Positions 7,346-15,654 are shown, numbered from the stretch's first letter. The stretch: 29,427 nucleotides of DNA from DASSKW01 sp035701115 (GCA_035701115.1 DASSOA010000091.1:1-29427); one strand, 5' to 3'. A program made the numbers and translations. Notes: generated by a model from the letters alone, not told the origin.

Positions 7346-7768
7346 ATGACTGCCCGCCCTGCCGCCGTGACCGTGATCAGCTGGGTTCAGATTGTGTTTG
7401 CCGCTCTGGGTGTTTTCGGTATGGTGATTACCTTTCTGCTGATAAACAACCCGATGATGCGCGATGCGCTCGCCCGTAACCATGCGCCCGTACCCGTCCA
7501 GCTGGCGATGAGCGTCGCGTCGCTCGCTATCAATCTCAGCTGCGCGATCGGTTTCCTGAACCGGCAGAACTGGGCGCGGTTTGTGTTCGTCGGCTGGTCG
7601 GTGTTGGCCATCATCTATACGCTTGTGGTGGTTGCGCTTTCGGCCTGGATTCTGGTTCCCGGCCTGGTGCTGCCGGTGATAACCGCGGTGATTGTGTTTC
7701 TGCCGGATGCCAACCGGTATTTCAGCGGGAAGGACGACGCTACAAGAACGTCCGCGGAAACTGGTTGA
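7346..7768 (+). CDS. Small membrane protein, relative of the divergent neighbour
   Basis: This 140-residue protein has about four hydrophobic helices. It shares with the divergently transcribed 6755-7276 product an opening VTVISWVQIVFAALGVFGMV-like helix and the loop IGFLNRQNWARFVFVGW. The two genes are separated by 69 bp that must hold both promoters. GGAG lies 8 bases before the ATG. The C-terminal tail is short and hydrophilic. No function can be read from the sequence; a diverged duplicate pair is the simplest description. Confidence 0.75.
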   Translation: MTARPAAVTVISWVQIVFAALGVFGMVITFLLINNPMMRDALARNHAPVPVQLAMSVASLAINLSCAIGFLNRQNWARFVFVGWSVLAIIYTLVVVALSAWILVPGLVLPVITAVIVFLPDANRYFSGKDDATRTSAETG

Positions 7769-7815
7769 ATGACGCCGGCGGGCAGCCCTGCAACGGAAGC
7801 GCGCTACTTCACCTG

Positions 7816-7880
7816 GAACCTATCTCAAAATTCCCTCTCTCTCTTCGGGAGAGGGGTTCCGGGCATTTTGAGATAAGTTC
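7816..7880. terminator. Long nested hairpin between convergent genes
   Basis: The outer arms GAACCTATCTCAAAAT (7816-7831) and ATTTTGAGATAAGTTC (7865-7880) pair with one mismatch. Inside, a CCTCTC.../...GAGAGG stem forms a second hairpin. It lies between the + strand gene ending at 7768 and the - strand gene ending at 7880, so it may terminate both. The ATTTGAGATA edge resembles the repeat units near 29.1-29.3 kb, so it may be a relative of that repeat. Confidence 0.55.
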
Positions 7881-8260
7881 TAGTTTGGTTCCTCTTTAAG
7901 CCACGCCCACGCCGCTTCGAGATTGTCGAACACGCGGCTCGTGTAGCCGCGGTTGCGGCAGACGTCTTCATAGAATTCGTATTTTTCGTGCTGGTAGTGA
8001 TCGGCCGGAAAGACGACGGCGATGCGAATGGTGTGCGGCACGCCGCGTTTCTGGTAATAGTCCGGCAGGTTGTAGATTTCGGCTAGGGGCGCCGAGACCC
8101 GGGTCTTGGAATAATCGAGCAGGAAACGACGCGCATCGTGCTTGGCCTGCAGTTCGATTGCCGCTTTGGTTTGCGCGCCGGAATCGGCAGCCGTGGTTTC
8201 CCCGGTGCTGACGATGAGCACGGTCTTTTCGTCAGGCAGATAGTCGATGGTCCAGGGCAT
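7880..8260 (-). CDS. SpoIIAA/STAS-like domain protein
   Basis: This 126-residue soluble protein has alternating strands and helices: WTIDYLPDEKTVLIVSTGETT, a helix with TKAAIELQAKHDARRFLLDYS, then IRIAVVFPADHYQHEKYEFY and a last VFDNLEAAWAWLKEE helix. This order is typical of SpoIIAA-like (STAS/SEC14-like) single-domain proteins that are common, uncharacterised, in proteobacteria. No catalytic residue is evident. The stop codon overlaps the outer arm of the adjacent hairpin. Fold-level call only. Confidence 0.6.
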   Translation of the reverse strand: MPWTIDYLPDEKTVLIVSTGETTAADSGAQTKAAIELQAKHDARRFLLDYSKTRVSAPLAEIYNLPDYYQKRGVPHTIRIAVVFPADHYQHEKYEFYEDVCRNRGYTSRVFDNLEAAWAWLKEEPN

Positions 8261-8423
8261 GGCCAGGCGCGCTTAATGGGAAACCGTTCCCTCAAGCCTA
8301 GCACGCGGCCCCGCCGGTGGGATGCCTGCCAGCCTCACCGGTTTTTGGGTTGGTAAAAATGAAGAAAATTGCCGCTCGAGTGTATTTACCGATAGGGTTT
8401 ATACATTACCTGGGAGAACACTC

Positions 8424-9197
8424 ATGAAAAAGCCGATTATCTTGTTGATATTGCTTGGTTTAGCCACGTTGAGTATTGGGTTGAGCGGCTGTGGTACCAA
8501 GGGCAACGGTGATTCGGACGATGCCGCGCTGACCATGCGAGCCTACAGCGTGCCTGCAGGTCAGACTGATGCAATCGCCCGCACGCTTACGCAACTGCTT
8601 TCAACGGGCAAGGGAAATACTACTTATTTGGGCTATGCGTCAGTCCCCAGCCCCGGCCAAGTCGTCGTTCTCGCACCTGCCAATATGCAAGCTTCGATCG
8701 CGGAATCGGTCAAGGCCATAGTGAGCCATACAGGTGCAATTTCCAAACCGGAGCCGTTACAGCTCAAAGCCTGGGTAGTGGATGCGTATCCGGGCAAAGG
8801 CCCGGATGATCCGCAACTCAAATCGATCCAGCCCGCGCTTGATGCCTTTGCAACGGACATGGGGCCCTCACGTTTTGTCGGTATACATTATCTGACAGCT
8901 GTATCTGACCCTGGTATTCACGCAGGTTTGAGTCCCGATCCAGGTACTTCGCTCCAGTACCGAGTCGAGCAGAATCAAGGCAACGTAGTCTTGTATTTCA
9001 ACTATATGGAACCAGGATTAACTATTTACAGCAAAAATATCAGTACGCAGGCAGACGTCGACTTGCACGGTACAGTAACAACCAAGCTCGGCCAGACACT
9101 TGTGCTGGGTCTGGTGTCAGAGCGACCGGACGGGAAAGGGCCGGGTTCGATACATCGATTGCTGGTCGTCCGCATCACGCCCGCCAACCAGGGCTGA
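8424..9197 (+). CDS. Lipoprotein of unknown function, first gene of an ECF sigma operon
   Basis: This 257-residue protein has a lipoprotein signal: MKKP, a hydrophobic stretch, then the lipobox LSGC (Cys about residue 22). I chose the ATG at 8424 because GGGAG lies 8 bases upstream and the signal peptide starts there; an in-frame ATG at 8322 would bury it. The mature part has a possible repeated pattern (MRAYSVPAGQTDAIARTLTQ, later LKAWVVDAYPG) ending in a LVVRITPANQG strand, reminiscent of secretin N-domain or anti-sigma-associated lipoproteins. I do not recognise a named family. The sigma factor gene begins 10 bp after its stop, so the two are probably co-transcribed. Confidence 0.7.
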   Translation: MKKPIILLILLGLATLSIGLSGCGTKGNGDSDDAALTMRAYSVPAGQTDAIARTLTQLLSTGKGNTTYLGYASVPSPGQVVVLAPANMQASIAESVKAIVSHTGAISKPEPLQLKAWVVDAYPGKGPDDPQLKSIQPALDAFATDMGPSRFVGIHYLTAVSDPGIHAGLSPDPGTSLQYRVEQNQGNVVLYFNYMEPGLTIYSKNISTQADVDLHGTVTTKLGQTLVLGLVSERPDGKGPGSIHRLLVVRITPANQG

Positions 9198-9207
9198 GCA
9201 CACAGCG

Positions 9208-9711
9208 GTGGCGCTCACCGAGCGCGGGCTGTACACGTGTTATCAACGCCTGGAACGCCCATTATTCGATGTGTTGTACCGCATGCTCTGGAACCGGCAT
9301 GAGTGCCAGGACCTGATGCACGATGCATTCCTGCGTATCTGGGAACGTCGCGATCGGGTAGATGCGGAGCGGCTGGATGCGCTGGTGTGGGTGTCGGCGA
9401 TGAATCTGGCGCGCAACCGTTTGCGCTGGCAACGGCTGTGGCGAACGGAAACCTTCGATGCGGAATGGCCGGATGCCGAACCGACACTGGAACAGTCTGC
9501 AGACAGAGCGACACAACAACGCCGACTGCACACCGCGTTGAAACAGCTGCCGGCCGCAATGCGCGAGGTGATTGTGTTGAGTGAATTTTCCGAACTCAGC
9601 CAGGCGGACATTGCAACGCTGCTGAAGATTCCGCCGGGCACGGTGGCCTCGCGCCGTCATCACGGGTTGCAGAAGTTACGCAGTTTGCTTGTGGAGAATG
9701 ACCATGTCTGA
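9208..9711 (+). CDS. ECF-type RNA polymerase sigma factor
   Basis: This 167-residue protein has sigma-70 region 2 at about residues 8-75 (LFDVLYRMLWNRHECQDLMH followed by LRIWER) and region 4 near the C-terminus (REVIVLSEFSELSQADIATL, then IPPGTVASRRHHGLQKLR). The length and two-region layout are those of ECF factors. I start at the GTG at 9208, ten bases after the lipoprotein stop; an earlier in-frame ATG at 9100 would overlap the lipoprotein by about 100 bp and add unrelated residues. The product should direct RNA polymerase to a small regulon, possibly including this operon. Confidence 0.88.
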   Translation: MALTERGLYTCYQRLERPLFDVLYRMLWNRHECQDLMHDAFLRIWERRDRVDAERLDALVWVSAMNLARNRLRWQRLWRTETFDAEWPDAEPTLEQSADRATQQRRLHTALKQLPAAMREVIVLSEFSELSQADIATLLKIPPGTVASRRHHGLQKLRSLLVENDHV

Positions 9712-10057
9712 ATCCCCGTTGCTCGGACCAAAACTCACGCCGCCGCATGGCGGCCTGTTGCGGCTGCAACAGGCCGTGCAACAGCGCGAACAGCGCCACT
9801 TTCGCACCCGTGTCTGGGTGGCCGCCGGTGTGACCGCAAGCCTGATCGCGCTGTCGCTGTTGTTGGTAGTGCCGGGCGCGTTACGGCAGCACCGAATGAA
9901 CCTGTCTGTGCGGCAGGCGTTGACGGCCACGCCGCAAACGCATTTTGAAAACGGCGCATACGTAATGCTTCCGACTCGGAATCCGAATGTTCAGATACTG
10001 CTGGTGAGAGCTTTACCTTCACGGCAATCCACGGCAAACCAGGCGCTCGTTGATTAG
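9704..10057 (+). CDS. Single-pass membrane protein downstream of the sigma factor, putative anti-sigma
   Basis: This 117-residue protein starts at the ATG at 9704 with GGAG 7 bases upstream and overlaps the sigma gene by 8 bp. About 42 cytoplasmic residues (AVQQREQRHFRTR), one membrane helix at about 43-65 (ASLIALSLLLVVPGAL) and an extracytoplasmic tail follow. That topology and the coupling to an ECF gene fit an anti-sigma factor. It has no HxxxCxxC zinc motif and its cytoplasmic part is short, so the anti-sigma role is inference from context. Confidence 0.65.
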   Translation: MSESPLLGPKLTPPHGGLLRLQQAVQQREQRHFRTRVWVAAGVTASLIALSLLLVVPGALRQHRMNLSVRQALTATPQTHFENGAYVMLPTRNPNVQILLVRALPSRQSTANQALVD

Positions 10058-10128
10058 CGATGCTGCATTATTTCACAGATTAAAGAGCGAGATCTCTCAG
10101 CAGATTTCGCAGAAAAAGCCATTAAAAG

Positions 10129-10160
10129 ATGAAGCGCCGACTTATCAGCCGGCGCTTCAT
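10129..10160. terminator. Intrinsic terminator between convergent genes
   Basis: ATGAAGCGCCG (10129-10139) and CGGCGCTTCAT (10150-10160) form a perfect 11-bp stem with a 10-base loop. On the minus strand it is followed by CTTTTAATGG and then a run of T residues, so it mainly serves the gene at 10173-10454. It may also stop readthrough from the sigma operon. Confidence 0.65.
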
Positions 10161-10172
10161 ATTCAGACTGCT

Positions 10173-10454
10173 CTACTTCTTCTTGCCGGCTTCCTTGCTG
10201 TTGTCTTTGGCCGCTTCCATCGCCTGCTTGAGTTCCGCTTCGGCCTGCGTGAGCAGATCCTTGGCCTTGGCGGCGTGCCCGCCGAGATCGAACTCGTTGG
10301 CTTTTTGCGCGGCATCAATGCGCTTCATGGCCTTCATGATGAGTTTGTGCGCCGCGGCAAGGTTCGGATGTCCGGAATGCTTCGGACGCGCGGACACGCC
10401 TGCTGCAAACCCCAGGCACACGACTACGGCGGCCGCAATAACGATGTTCTTCAT
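10173..10454 (-). CDS. Small secreted helical protein
   Basis: This 93-residue protein has a clear Sec signal peptide (MKNIVIAAAVVVCLGFAAGVSA, cut near ARP). The mature part is about 70 residues of two amphipathic helices (AAHKLIMKAMKRIDAAQKAN and AAKAKDLLTQAEAELKQAME) with a lysine-rich end, plus HSGH and GGH histidines. It resembles small periplasmic metal-binding-like helical proteins such as SmbP in layout, but the similarity is only general. I chose the ATG at 10454 (AGGGG 7 bases upstream) over an in-frame start at 10496. It stands alone with its own terminator. Confidence 0.7.
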   Translation of the reverse strand: MKNIVIAAAVVVCLGFAAGVSARPKHSGHPNLAAAHKLIMKAMKRIDAAQKANEFDLGGHAAKAKDLLTQAEAELKQAMEAAKDNSKEAGKKK

Positions 10455-10665
10455 ATGGTTACCCCTCTCGTGTGTTGTTTGATACCCCGGCGGCAATCGC
10501 CGGGGCGCTCCCCTCCCGTGTCAGAAGTTTAGCTGCGGATTTGCAGATGGACTGGGAAAACAGCTGCATCGAGTGGCATGTATTTGAGGTGACATAACGC
10601 AAAACGGGAAAACGATCTGTAATCATCGGGTTAACGCCCGGAGTTGAGCAAAGCGCCCATTTAAA

Positions 10666-10693
10666 TTGCGTGCATACTTGATTCGTCTACACT
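10666..10693 (+). promoter_or_regulatory. Candidate sigma-70 promoter of the cupredoxin-GGDEF/EAL operon
   Basis: TTGCGT (10666-10671), 16 bp, TACACT (10688-10693). It lies 47 bp upstream of the ATG at 10741, in the 286-bp gap between the divergent genes. Nothing else is evident in that gap. Confidence 0.4.
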
Positions 10694-10740
10694 TTACGTG
10701 TGTCAGGGGTTTCCCGCGGCGTGGCCGCGACAGGCTTTGC

Positions 10741-11451
10741 ATGACGCGCTTCGGGTCCAGTGTGCTGATCACCGTCGCGCTGTGGGCATTATTTGTGCTC
10801 GCAGCCTGCAGTGCCTTTTTGCCCGCACAAAAACAGTTCGCGCAACCAACAACGGCTGTTGCACACACACCGCTTGCCAACCCTCCACAGGCTGCGATTG
10901 CGGTTTACGCGACCCAGGCAAACGGGATGCCTGCCGACAATGTGCTGGTGTATGCGCAGCCGCTTGACGCTCATGCCGTGCGCGTTGACGATCCGCCTGC
11001 CGTGCTGAATATCCTCGATCGGCATTTTCAACCGGCGCTGCTGCCGGTGCATGAAGGCGGTACGGTAACCGTTCAGAATCTGGATGGTGTGGCCCACGAT
11101 GTGTATTCGTTTTCGCAGGTTCGCCCCCTGTCATTGCATCTGGCACCCGGTGAACGCGAAACAGGTCTGCGGTTTCCGCATGCGGGTGTCGTGGCAGTAG
11201 GCTGCAAGATTTATAACGAAATGCAGGGTTACATTTATGTCACCGACGCGCCCTACTTCGGCACTACGGATTTGAACGGGTATCTGCGGCTTGGCGATTT
11301 GCCGACGGGGCGTTACCGGATCGGGGTCTGGAGTCATGCCATACCGGCAAAAGGCTTCCCCGGGTTTCCACTGGTTGTGACATTGAAAGCGGGACCGGAC
11401 GAGGTAGTCCGGATACGCATTCGAAAATCGCGTGCAGTCGGGACACTTTAG
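10741..11451 (+). CDS. Cupredoxin-like lipoprotein (methylamine-utilization-protein-like)
   Basis: This 236-residue protein has a lipobox-like signal (LFVLAAC, Cys about residue 21). The middle forms a plastocyanin-like fold: an N-terminal part with AIAVYATQANGMPADNVLVY, the EGGTVTVQNLDGVAHDVYSF strand carrying the first copper His, and VAVGCKIYNEMQGYIYV carrying Cys and Met. The usual motif is C-x-x-H-x-x-M; here the histidine is a tyrosine (C-K-I-Y-N-E-M), so a classical type 1 copper site is incomplete. The last third (GYLRLGDLPTGRYRIGVWSH) is a carboxypeptidase-regulatory-like beta domain. Database annotation often calls such proteins methylamine utilization protein without evidence of that role. 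The GGDEF-EAL gene follows after 9 bp. Confidence 0.75.
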   Translation: MTRFGSSVLITVALWALFVLAACSAFLPAQKQFAQPTTAVAHTPLANPPQAAIAVYATQANGMPADNVLVYAQPLDAHAVRVDDPPAVLNILDRHFQPALLPVHEGGTVTVQNLDGVAHDVYSFSQVRPLSLHLAPGERETGLRFPHAGVVAVGCKIYNEMQGYIYVTDAPYFGTTDLNGYLRLGDLPTGRYRIGVWSHAIPAKGFPGFPLVVTLKAGPDEVVRIRIRKSRAVGTL

Positions 11452-11460
11452 GGAAAGCCC

Positions 11461-13812
11461 GTGCACAGCCTGCAATTCAAACTCTTTGCACTGGTGTTCG
11501 GGCTGCTGCTGCTGATCCAGTCCACCAGCCTGTTTCTGCTGTACCGGAAGATGCAGGCGCAAGCAGTGCAGACGATCAATGCGCAGCTGGACGCGGGCCA
11601 GCATGTTTTCGAGGATCAATTCGAATCGCGGCGCAAAACGCTGTCCATCTACGCGCAGACGCTGGCCAAGGATTTCGGCCTGCTGGAAGCGTTTCATGAA
11701 GGCGGACGGAGTCTGCTGCGCGCGCTGGACAAGCGCCGCCAGCGCGTGGGCGCGGATATCGCGGTTGCAGTAGATACCGGGGGACGCATCCGCGCCGACA
11801 CCGCGCGCCCCGGTTTCGACGGACGGCAGTTTGAACTTGCCGCAGATGCCATGCCTTATGCCACCCGGCACACCGTGTTTCTTGAAATCAACGACATCAC
11901 GTATCAGCTCGCCGCGGCGCCGCTGCGTGCGCCCAATCAGGTCGGATGGGTGCTGCTGGGATTTCAGGTGGACACGGCGCTCGCGCAACGCTTTGCTGCA
12001 CTCACCTCGCTGAATGTCACGTTCTTTGTACAGCAACCAAATACGAATCACTGGCAATTGCTGGCGACCACGTTACCGGTGCACACGCTGACGGGGCTGG
12101 TGCACGGCGCGGCCGCGGCGGACGACCCCCCGTTCAGCGGCAGGGCCGTGCTGGGACACGACACCTATGTCGGCAAGGAGCTGGAACTGGGCGGCGCGCC
12201 CGGCCGGCAGGTTACGGCATTGCTGCAGGGCTCGGAGAGCGCCGCGCTGGCGAACTTCCGTCCCTGGTGGTGGCAGATCGTGAATGTGCTGGGCGGGGCG
12301 TTGCTGCTTTCGCTGCTGGGCGCCTGGCTTCTGGCGCGCAGCGTGACCAAACCGGTGCGGTTGCTGTTGCAGCAGGCCGGCGCCATCGAGGCCGGCAATT
12401 ACACCGAACCGCTCACCGTGCACGAGCGCGGCGAACTCGGCGAATTGGTGGAAAAGTTCAACCGGATGCAGGATGCGATCGCGCGGCGCGAAGCCTCGAT
12501 CCGCCACCACGCACGGCATGATGCGTTGACGGGGTTGCCAAACCGGAATCGTCTCGAACAACTTGTCACCGAGCAGCTCGAACAACGTCAATCGTCCAAA
12601 CAGCGGCTCGTGGTAATGGTGATTGGCCTCGACCGCTTCAAGGACATCAACGACACACTGGGCTACGAGGCGGGCGATCAACTGCTGTGTGAAGTCGCGC
12701 AACGCCTGCGCGAGATGGCCGGCGCCGAAAATGTCGTGGCCCGCATCGGTGGCGACGAGTTCGGCGTGATGTTGTGTCACGTAAACCTGCGCAGTATCCC
12801 CGATCAGATTGCGCGCTTTGCTTCCGCGTTCGAACGCCCGTTTCTGGCGGACGGACTGACCCTGCACCTGTCCGCACGCCTCGGCCTCGCCAGTCATCCG
12901 GATCACGGCCACGATGCAGCGACGCTGCTGCGGCACGCCGACATGGCGAAATGGAGCGCCAAACAGCAACGCCGGGCATTTGCAATCTTCGATGGCAGCC
13001 AGGATCCGTTCAGCCGCCTGCGCTTGAGCCTGCTCGGCGAATTGCAGCAGGCAATCGCACAGGGTGACTTGCTGCTGCAGTATCAGCCGAAAGTGGCATT
13101 GTCGCGCGATGCGCTGAACGGCGCGGAAGCGCTGGTGCGATGGCAGCATCCGGTGTACGGCATCGTGCCGCCGGAGGAATTCATTCCGATGCTGGAACAC
13201 ACCGGCAACATCACGCTGGTCACAGCGTGGGCGCTGCACGCGGCATGCGTGCAGGCGATGGCCTGGCAGCGGGCGGAAATGCCGATGCGGATTGCGGTCA
13301 ACACGTCGGCCTACGATCTGCGCAATACGCAATTCGTGGAATCGGTGGAACAGATGCTGAGAGACACCGCGATTGATCCGGCGCTGATCGGTCTGGAGAT
13401 CACGGAAAGCGCCGTGATGGAAGACGTGGACCAGGCGGTTACGGCGTTCGAGCATTTCCGCGGCCTGGGCCTGACCTTGTCCATAGACGACTACGGAACC
13501 GGCTACTCCTCCATGGCGCAGCTGAAACGCCTGCCGCTGGACGAGCTCAAGATTGACCGTTCGTTCGTGATGGGGCTGGATCGAAATGACGATGACGAAA
13601 CCATCGTGCGATCAACCATCGAGCTTGGTCACAACATGGGTCTCAAGGTGGTGGGTGAAGGTGTCGAATCGCGCGCCGGACTCAATGTACTGCGCAAGCT
13701 GCGCTGCGATGTGGCACAGGGCTATTTCATCAGCCACGCACTCGCCGCCGAGGAATTTGCAGCGTGGTGGCAGGCGAGCCACTGGCGGAACAGCGCTATG
13801 GCGCGCGCTTGA
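11461..13812 (+). CDS. Membrane GGDEF-EAL protein with periplasmic sensor and HAMP domain
   Basis: This 783-residue protein starts at a GTG with AGGGAAAG upstream. Membrane helix 1 (about 5-25) is followed by a periplasmic sensor of about 240 residues (double-CACHE-like), helix 2 (about 275-297) and a HAMP segment (SVTKPVRLLLQQAGAIEAGN to ELGELVEKFNRM). The GGDEF domain has an intact GGDEF at 430-434 and no RxxD inhibitory site. The EAL domain has EAL at 556-558 and DDYGTG from 676. It could make, degrade or only bind c-di-GMP; an intact EAL with LVRWQHP suggests phosphodiesterase competence. Coupling to the cupredoxin-like lipoprotein 9 bp upstream suggests that protein feeds the periplasmic sensor. 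Confidence 0.93.
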   Translation: MHSLQFKLFALVFGLLLLIQSTSLFLLYRKMQAQAVQTINAQLDAGQHVFEDQFESRRKTLSIYAQTLAKDFGLLEAFHEGGRSLLRALDKRRQRVGADIAVAVDTGGRIRADTARPGFDGRQFELAADAMPYATRHTVFLEINDITYQLAAAPLRAPNQVGWVLLGFQVDTALAQRFAALTSLNVTFFVQQPNTNHWQLLATTLPVHTLTGLVHGAAAADDPPFSGRAVLGHDTYVGKELELGGAPGRQVTALLQGSESAALANFRPWWWQIVNVLGGALLLSLLGAWLLARSVTKPVRLLLQQAGAIEAGNYTEPLTVHERGELGELVEKFNRMQDAIARREASIRHHARHDALTGLPNRNRLEQLVTEQLEQRQSSKQRLVVMVIGLDRFKDINDTLGYEAGDQLLCEVAQRLREMAGAENVVARIGGDEFGVMLCHVNLRSIPDQIARFASAFERPFLADGLTLHLSARLGLASHPDHGHDAATLLRHADMAKWSAKQQRRAFAIFDGSQDPFSRLRLSLLGELQQAIAQGDLLLQYQPKVALSRDALNGAEALVRWQHPVYGIVPPEEFIPMLEHTGNITLVTAWALHAACVQAMAWQRAEMPMRIAVNTSAYDLRNTQFVESVEQMLRDTAIDPALIGLEITESAVMEDVDQAVTAFEHFRGLGLTLSIDDYGTGYSSMAQLKRLPLDELKIDRSFVMGLDRNDDDETIVRSTIELGHNMGLKVVGEGVESRAGLNVLRKLRCDVAQGYFISHALAAEEFAAWWQASHWRNSAMARA

Positions 13813-13825
13813 GGCAAGTCTGATC

Positions 13826-13859
13826 AAAAAACCCCGCTGCACGGTGGCGTGCAGCGGGG
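13826..13859 (-). terminator. Intrinsic terminator of the DUF885 gene
   Basis: CCCCGCTGCAC (13832-13842) and GTGCAGCGGGG (13849-13859) form a perfect 11-bp stem with a 6-base loop. On the minus strand it is followed by six T residues (13831-13826). It lies just past the stop of the minus-strand gene. Confidence 0.8.
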
Positions 13860-13881
13860 CGACCTTGCCAGAAATCGGGGG

Positions 13882-15654
13882 TTATTTCTGGCTGGGGATG
13901 AACTCCTTCTCCACGGCTTCGCGCATGAGAGTCGGCGGAATCAGTCCCTGACTCAGCACGAAATCGTTGAACTTCTGGCGATTGAATTTCTCGCCGAGTT
14001 CGACCTGTGCCATGCCGCGGATTTCCATCAGCTTGTGATAGCCGTAGTAGTAACTGGTTGCCTGGCCCGGCATGCGGAACGCGAAGCGATCCGATTCTTC
14101 CTTGGCGAATGCCGGTGACAGCACGACATCGCGTTCGAGGAAGGTTTTCACTTCGGCCGGCGTGATCATGCCGAGGTTGACCATCGGATCGAGAAACGCG
14201 CGTGCGGCACGCATCAGGCGGTTCTGCAAGGTGATCAGCTGACCGTCGAGTGGTTCGTAGGGTTGCATTTCGGCTTCCGAATACAATGCCCAGCCCTCCA
14301 CGTTGGCACTGTTGAACGCGAACACTGCGCGCGCAATGGAGGTGCCGTGTTCGACCATGCTGGCAAATTGCAATTCATGACCGGGACGACCTTCGTGCGC
14401 AGTGAGCGTCCAGGCGGCTGCGTCGAAGGTGTCGTCGTCCATGCCGCCTTTCTGACCGGCGTTGTTCGGCAGCACGAATTCGCCATACTGGCCGGTGTTG
14501 CCGATCAGGCGCGGCGGTTCCATGTGCGGCGCCGGTTCCGCAGCGGTTTCCGCCGCTGAACCCATGCGAATCACCATGGAACGGTTCGGCAGTGTGACGA
14601 TGTGTTCTTTGCGGATGATCGTTTCAATCTGCGCGAGACGCTGTTTGTAGAACGGCAGAATGTTCTTCGGGTTCAGCTGATTCTTCTTCAATTCGCGGAT
14701 CACATCGCGATAGTCCGTGCTCTTGTAGCCATGCTGTTTGGCGACCAGGATCGCCATGCCTTCCATCTGATGCTGGATCTCGGCATACGAGAACAAGGCT
14801 TCCTGAATCAGTGCACGCGGATCTTCGTATACGCCCATGTCGTGCAGGTTCTGGGCATAGATCGCTTCCGGCAGCCGGTTGCTGGTACGCGCATGCGGTA
14901 CCACGTCGCGCTTCATCCAGGCGACATAGTCGGTGAGCTGCTTTTCGAGCTTCGCGTACGGCGCTTCCCAGCCTTTGACCTGACTCTTGGCCAGCAGCTG
15001 CTTGATGCCGGGAATGTATTGCTGGGCATCCTGGATGTCCTGCTCGACTTCGGCTTTGTAGGGACCGGTCAGGCCCGGGCGCTTGAGATCGGCTTCGAAC
15101 AGGGCCTTGGCCTGTTCTGTGATCGGCGGGCGGCCCGGCAGCATGCCGGCATAGGCTTCCATGCGTTTGACGACGGCCTGCTGACGCTGGGCCGGAACCT
15201 GCGGATTCATCAGCGCGCGGATACCGAAGAACACCAGTTGCGGCACGTTGGTGTAGTTCAGCATGTATTGATGCTGCAGGTCGGTGTCGGCCTTGGCGTT
15301 CTTCACGGCGTCAATCAGGATCTCGATGTCCTGTTTCACCTGCGGCTGCGTGGTCTTGGCGAGCCGTGCATTCAGTTCGCCGATGTCCTGGTCAAAGGCC
15401 TTGTCGAGCCGGGCAACGATGTCCGGTGTCAGGCTGCTGGCCTGCTCGTCCAGGCCGTCTACGCCCAGTTGCCCGGCCTGTTCGGGGGCGAATTCGGCGA
15501 ACGTCTTGAGCACAATCTGGGCATTCTGGTTGCTCTCGGCCACCCAGGCCGGGGGCTGCGCCGGTGCCTGCACCGGTGGCGCCGCCTGGACGGACGCCGC
15601 GATCCCGATCGTGGCCACACTGGCGGCCAGCGCCAGCGATCTGATTGTCTTCAT
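13882..15654 (-). CDS. DUF885 family protein, secreted zinc-peptidase-like
   Basis: This 590-residue protein has a Sec signal peptide (MKTIRSLALAASVATIGIAA, cut near VQA). GAGGGAAAG precedes the ATG at 15654, chosen over an upstream in-frame ATG at 15723. The C-terminal half carries the DUF885 signature: H420-E421-GRPG-H426-EL, then E453-GWALYSE460. HExxxGH with the downstream EGWALYxE resembles zinc-peptidase active sites of gluzincin type, and the family is usually assumed to be periplasmic peptidases. Length is normal and all signature residues are present. It appears monocistronic, with its own terminator downstream. Confidence 0.88.
   Translation of the reverse strand: MKTIRSLALAASVATIGIAASVQAAPPVQAPAQPPAWVAESNQNAQIVLKTFAEFAPEQAGQLGVDGLDEQASSLTPDIVARLDKAFDQDIGELNARLAKTTQPQVKQDIEILIDAVKNAKADTDLQHQYMLNYTNVPQLVFFGIRALMNPQVPAQRQQAVVKRMEAYAGMLPGRPPITEQAKALFEADLKRPGLTGPYKAEVEQDIQDAQQYIPGIKQLLAKSQVKGWEAPYAKLEKQLTDYVAWMKRDVVPHARTSNRLPEAIYAQNLHDMGVYEDPRALIQEALFSYAEIQHQMEGMAILVAKQHGYKSTDYRDVIRELKKNQLNPKNILPFYKQRLAQIETIIRKEHIVTLPNRSMVIRMGSAAETAAEPAPHMEPPRLIGNTGQYGEFVLPNNAGQKGGMDDDTFDAAAWTLTAHEGRPGHELQFASMVEHGTSIARAVFAFNSANVEGWALYSEAEMQPYEPLDGQLITLQNRLMRAARAFLDPMVNLGMITPAEVKTFLERDVVLSPAFAKEESDRFAFRMPGQATSYYYGYHKLMEIRGMAQVELGEKFNRQKFNDFVLSQGLIPPTLMREAVEKEFIPSQK

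Noticed and set aside
9100..9207. Earlier ATG start for the sigma factor
   Set aside because: It would overlap the lipoprotein gene by about 100 bp and add residues unlike any ECF N-terminus. The GTG at 9208 sits at the natural boundary.
12073..13455. Minus-strand frame of 460 codons opposite the other GGDEF-EAL gene
   Set aside because: It is an antisense shadow with low-complexity His/Gln/Arg composition and no motif.
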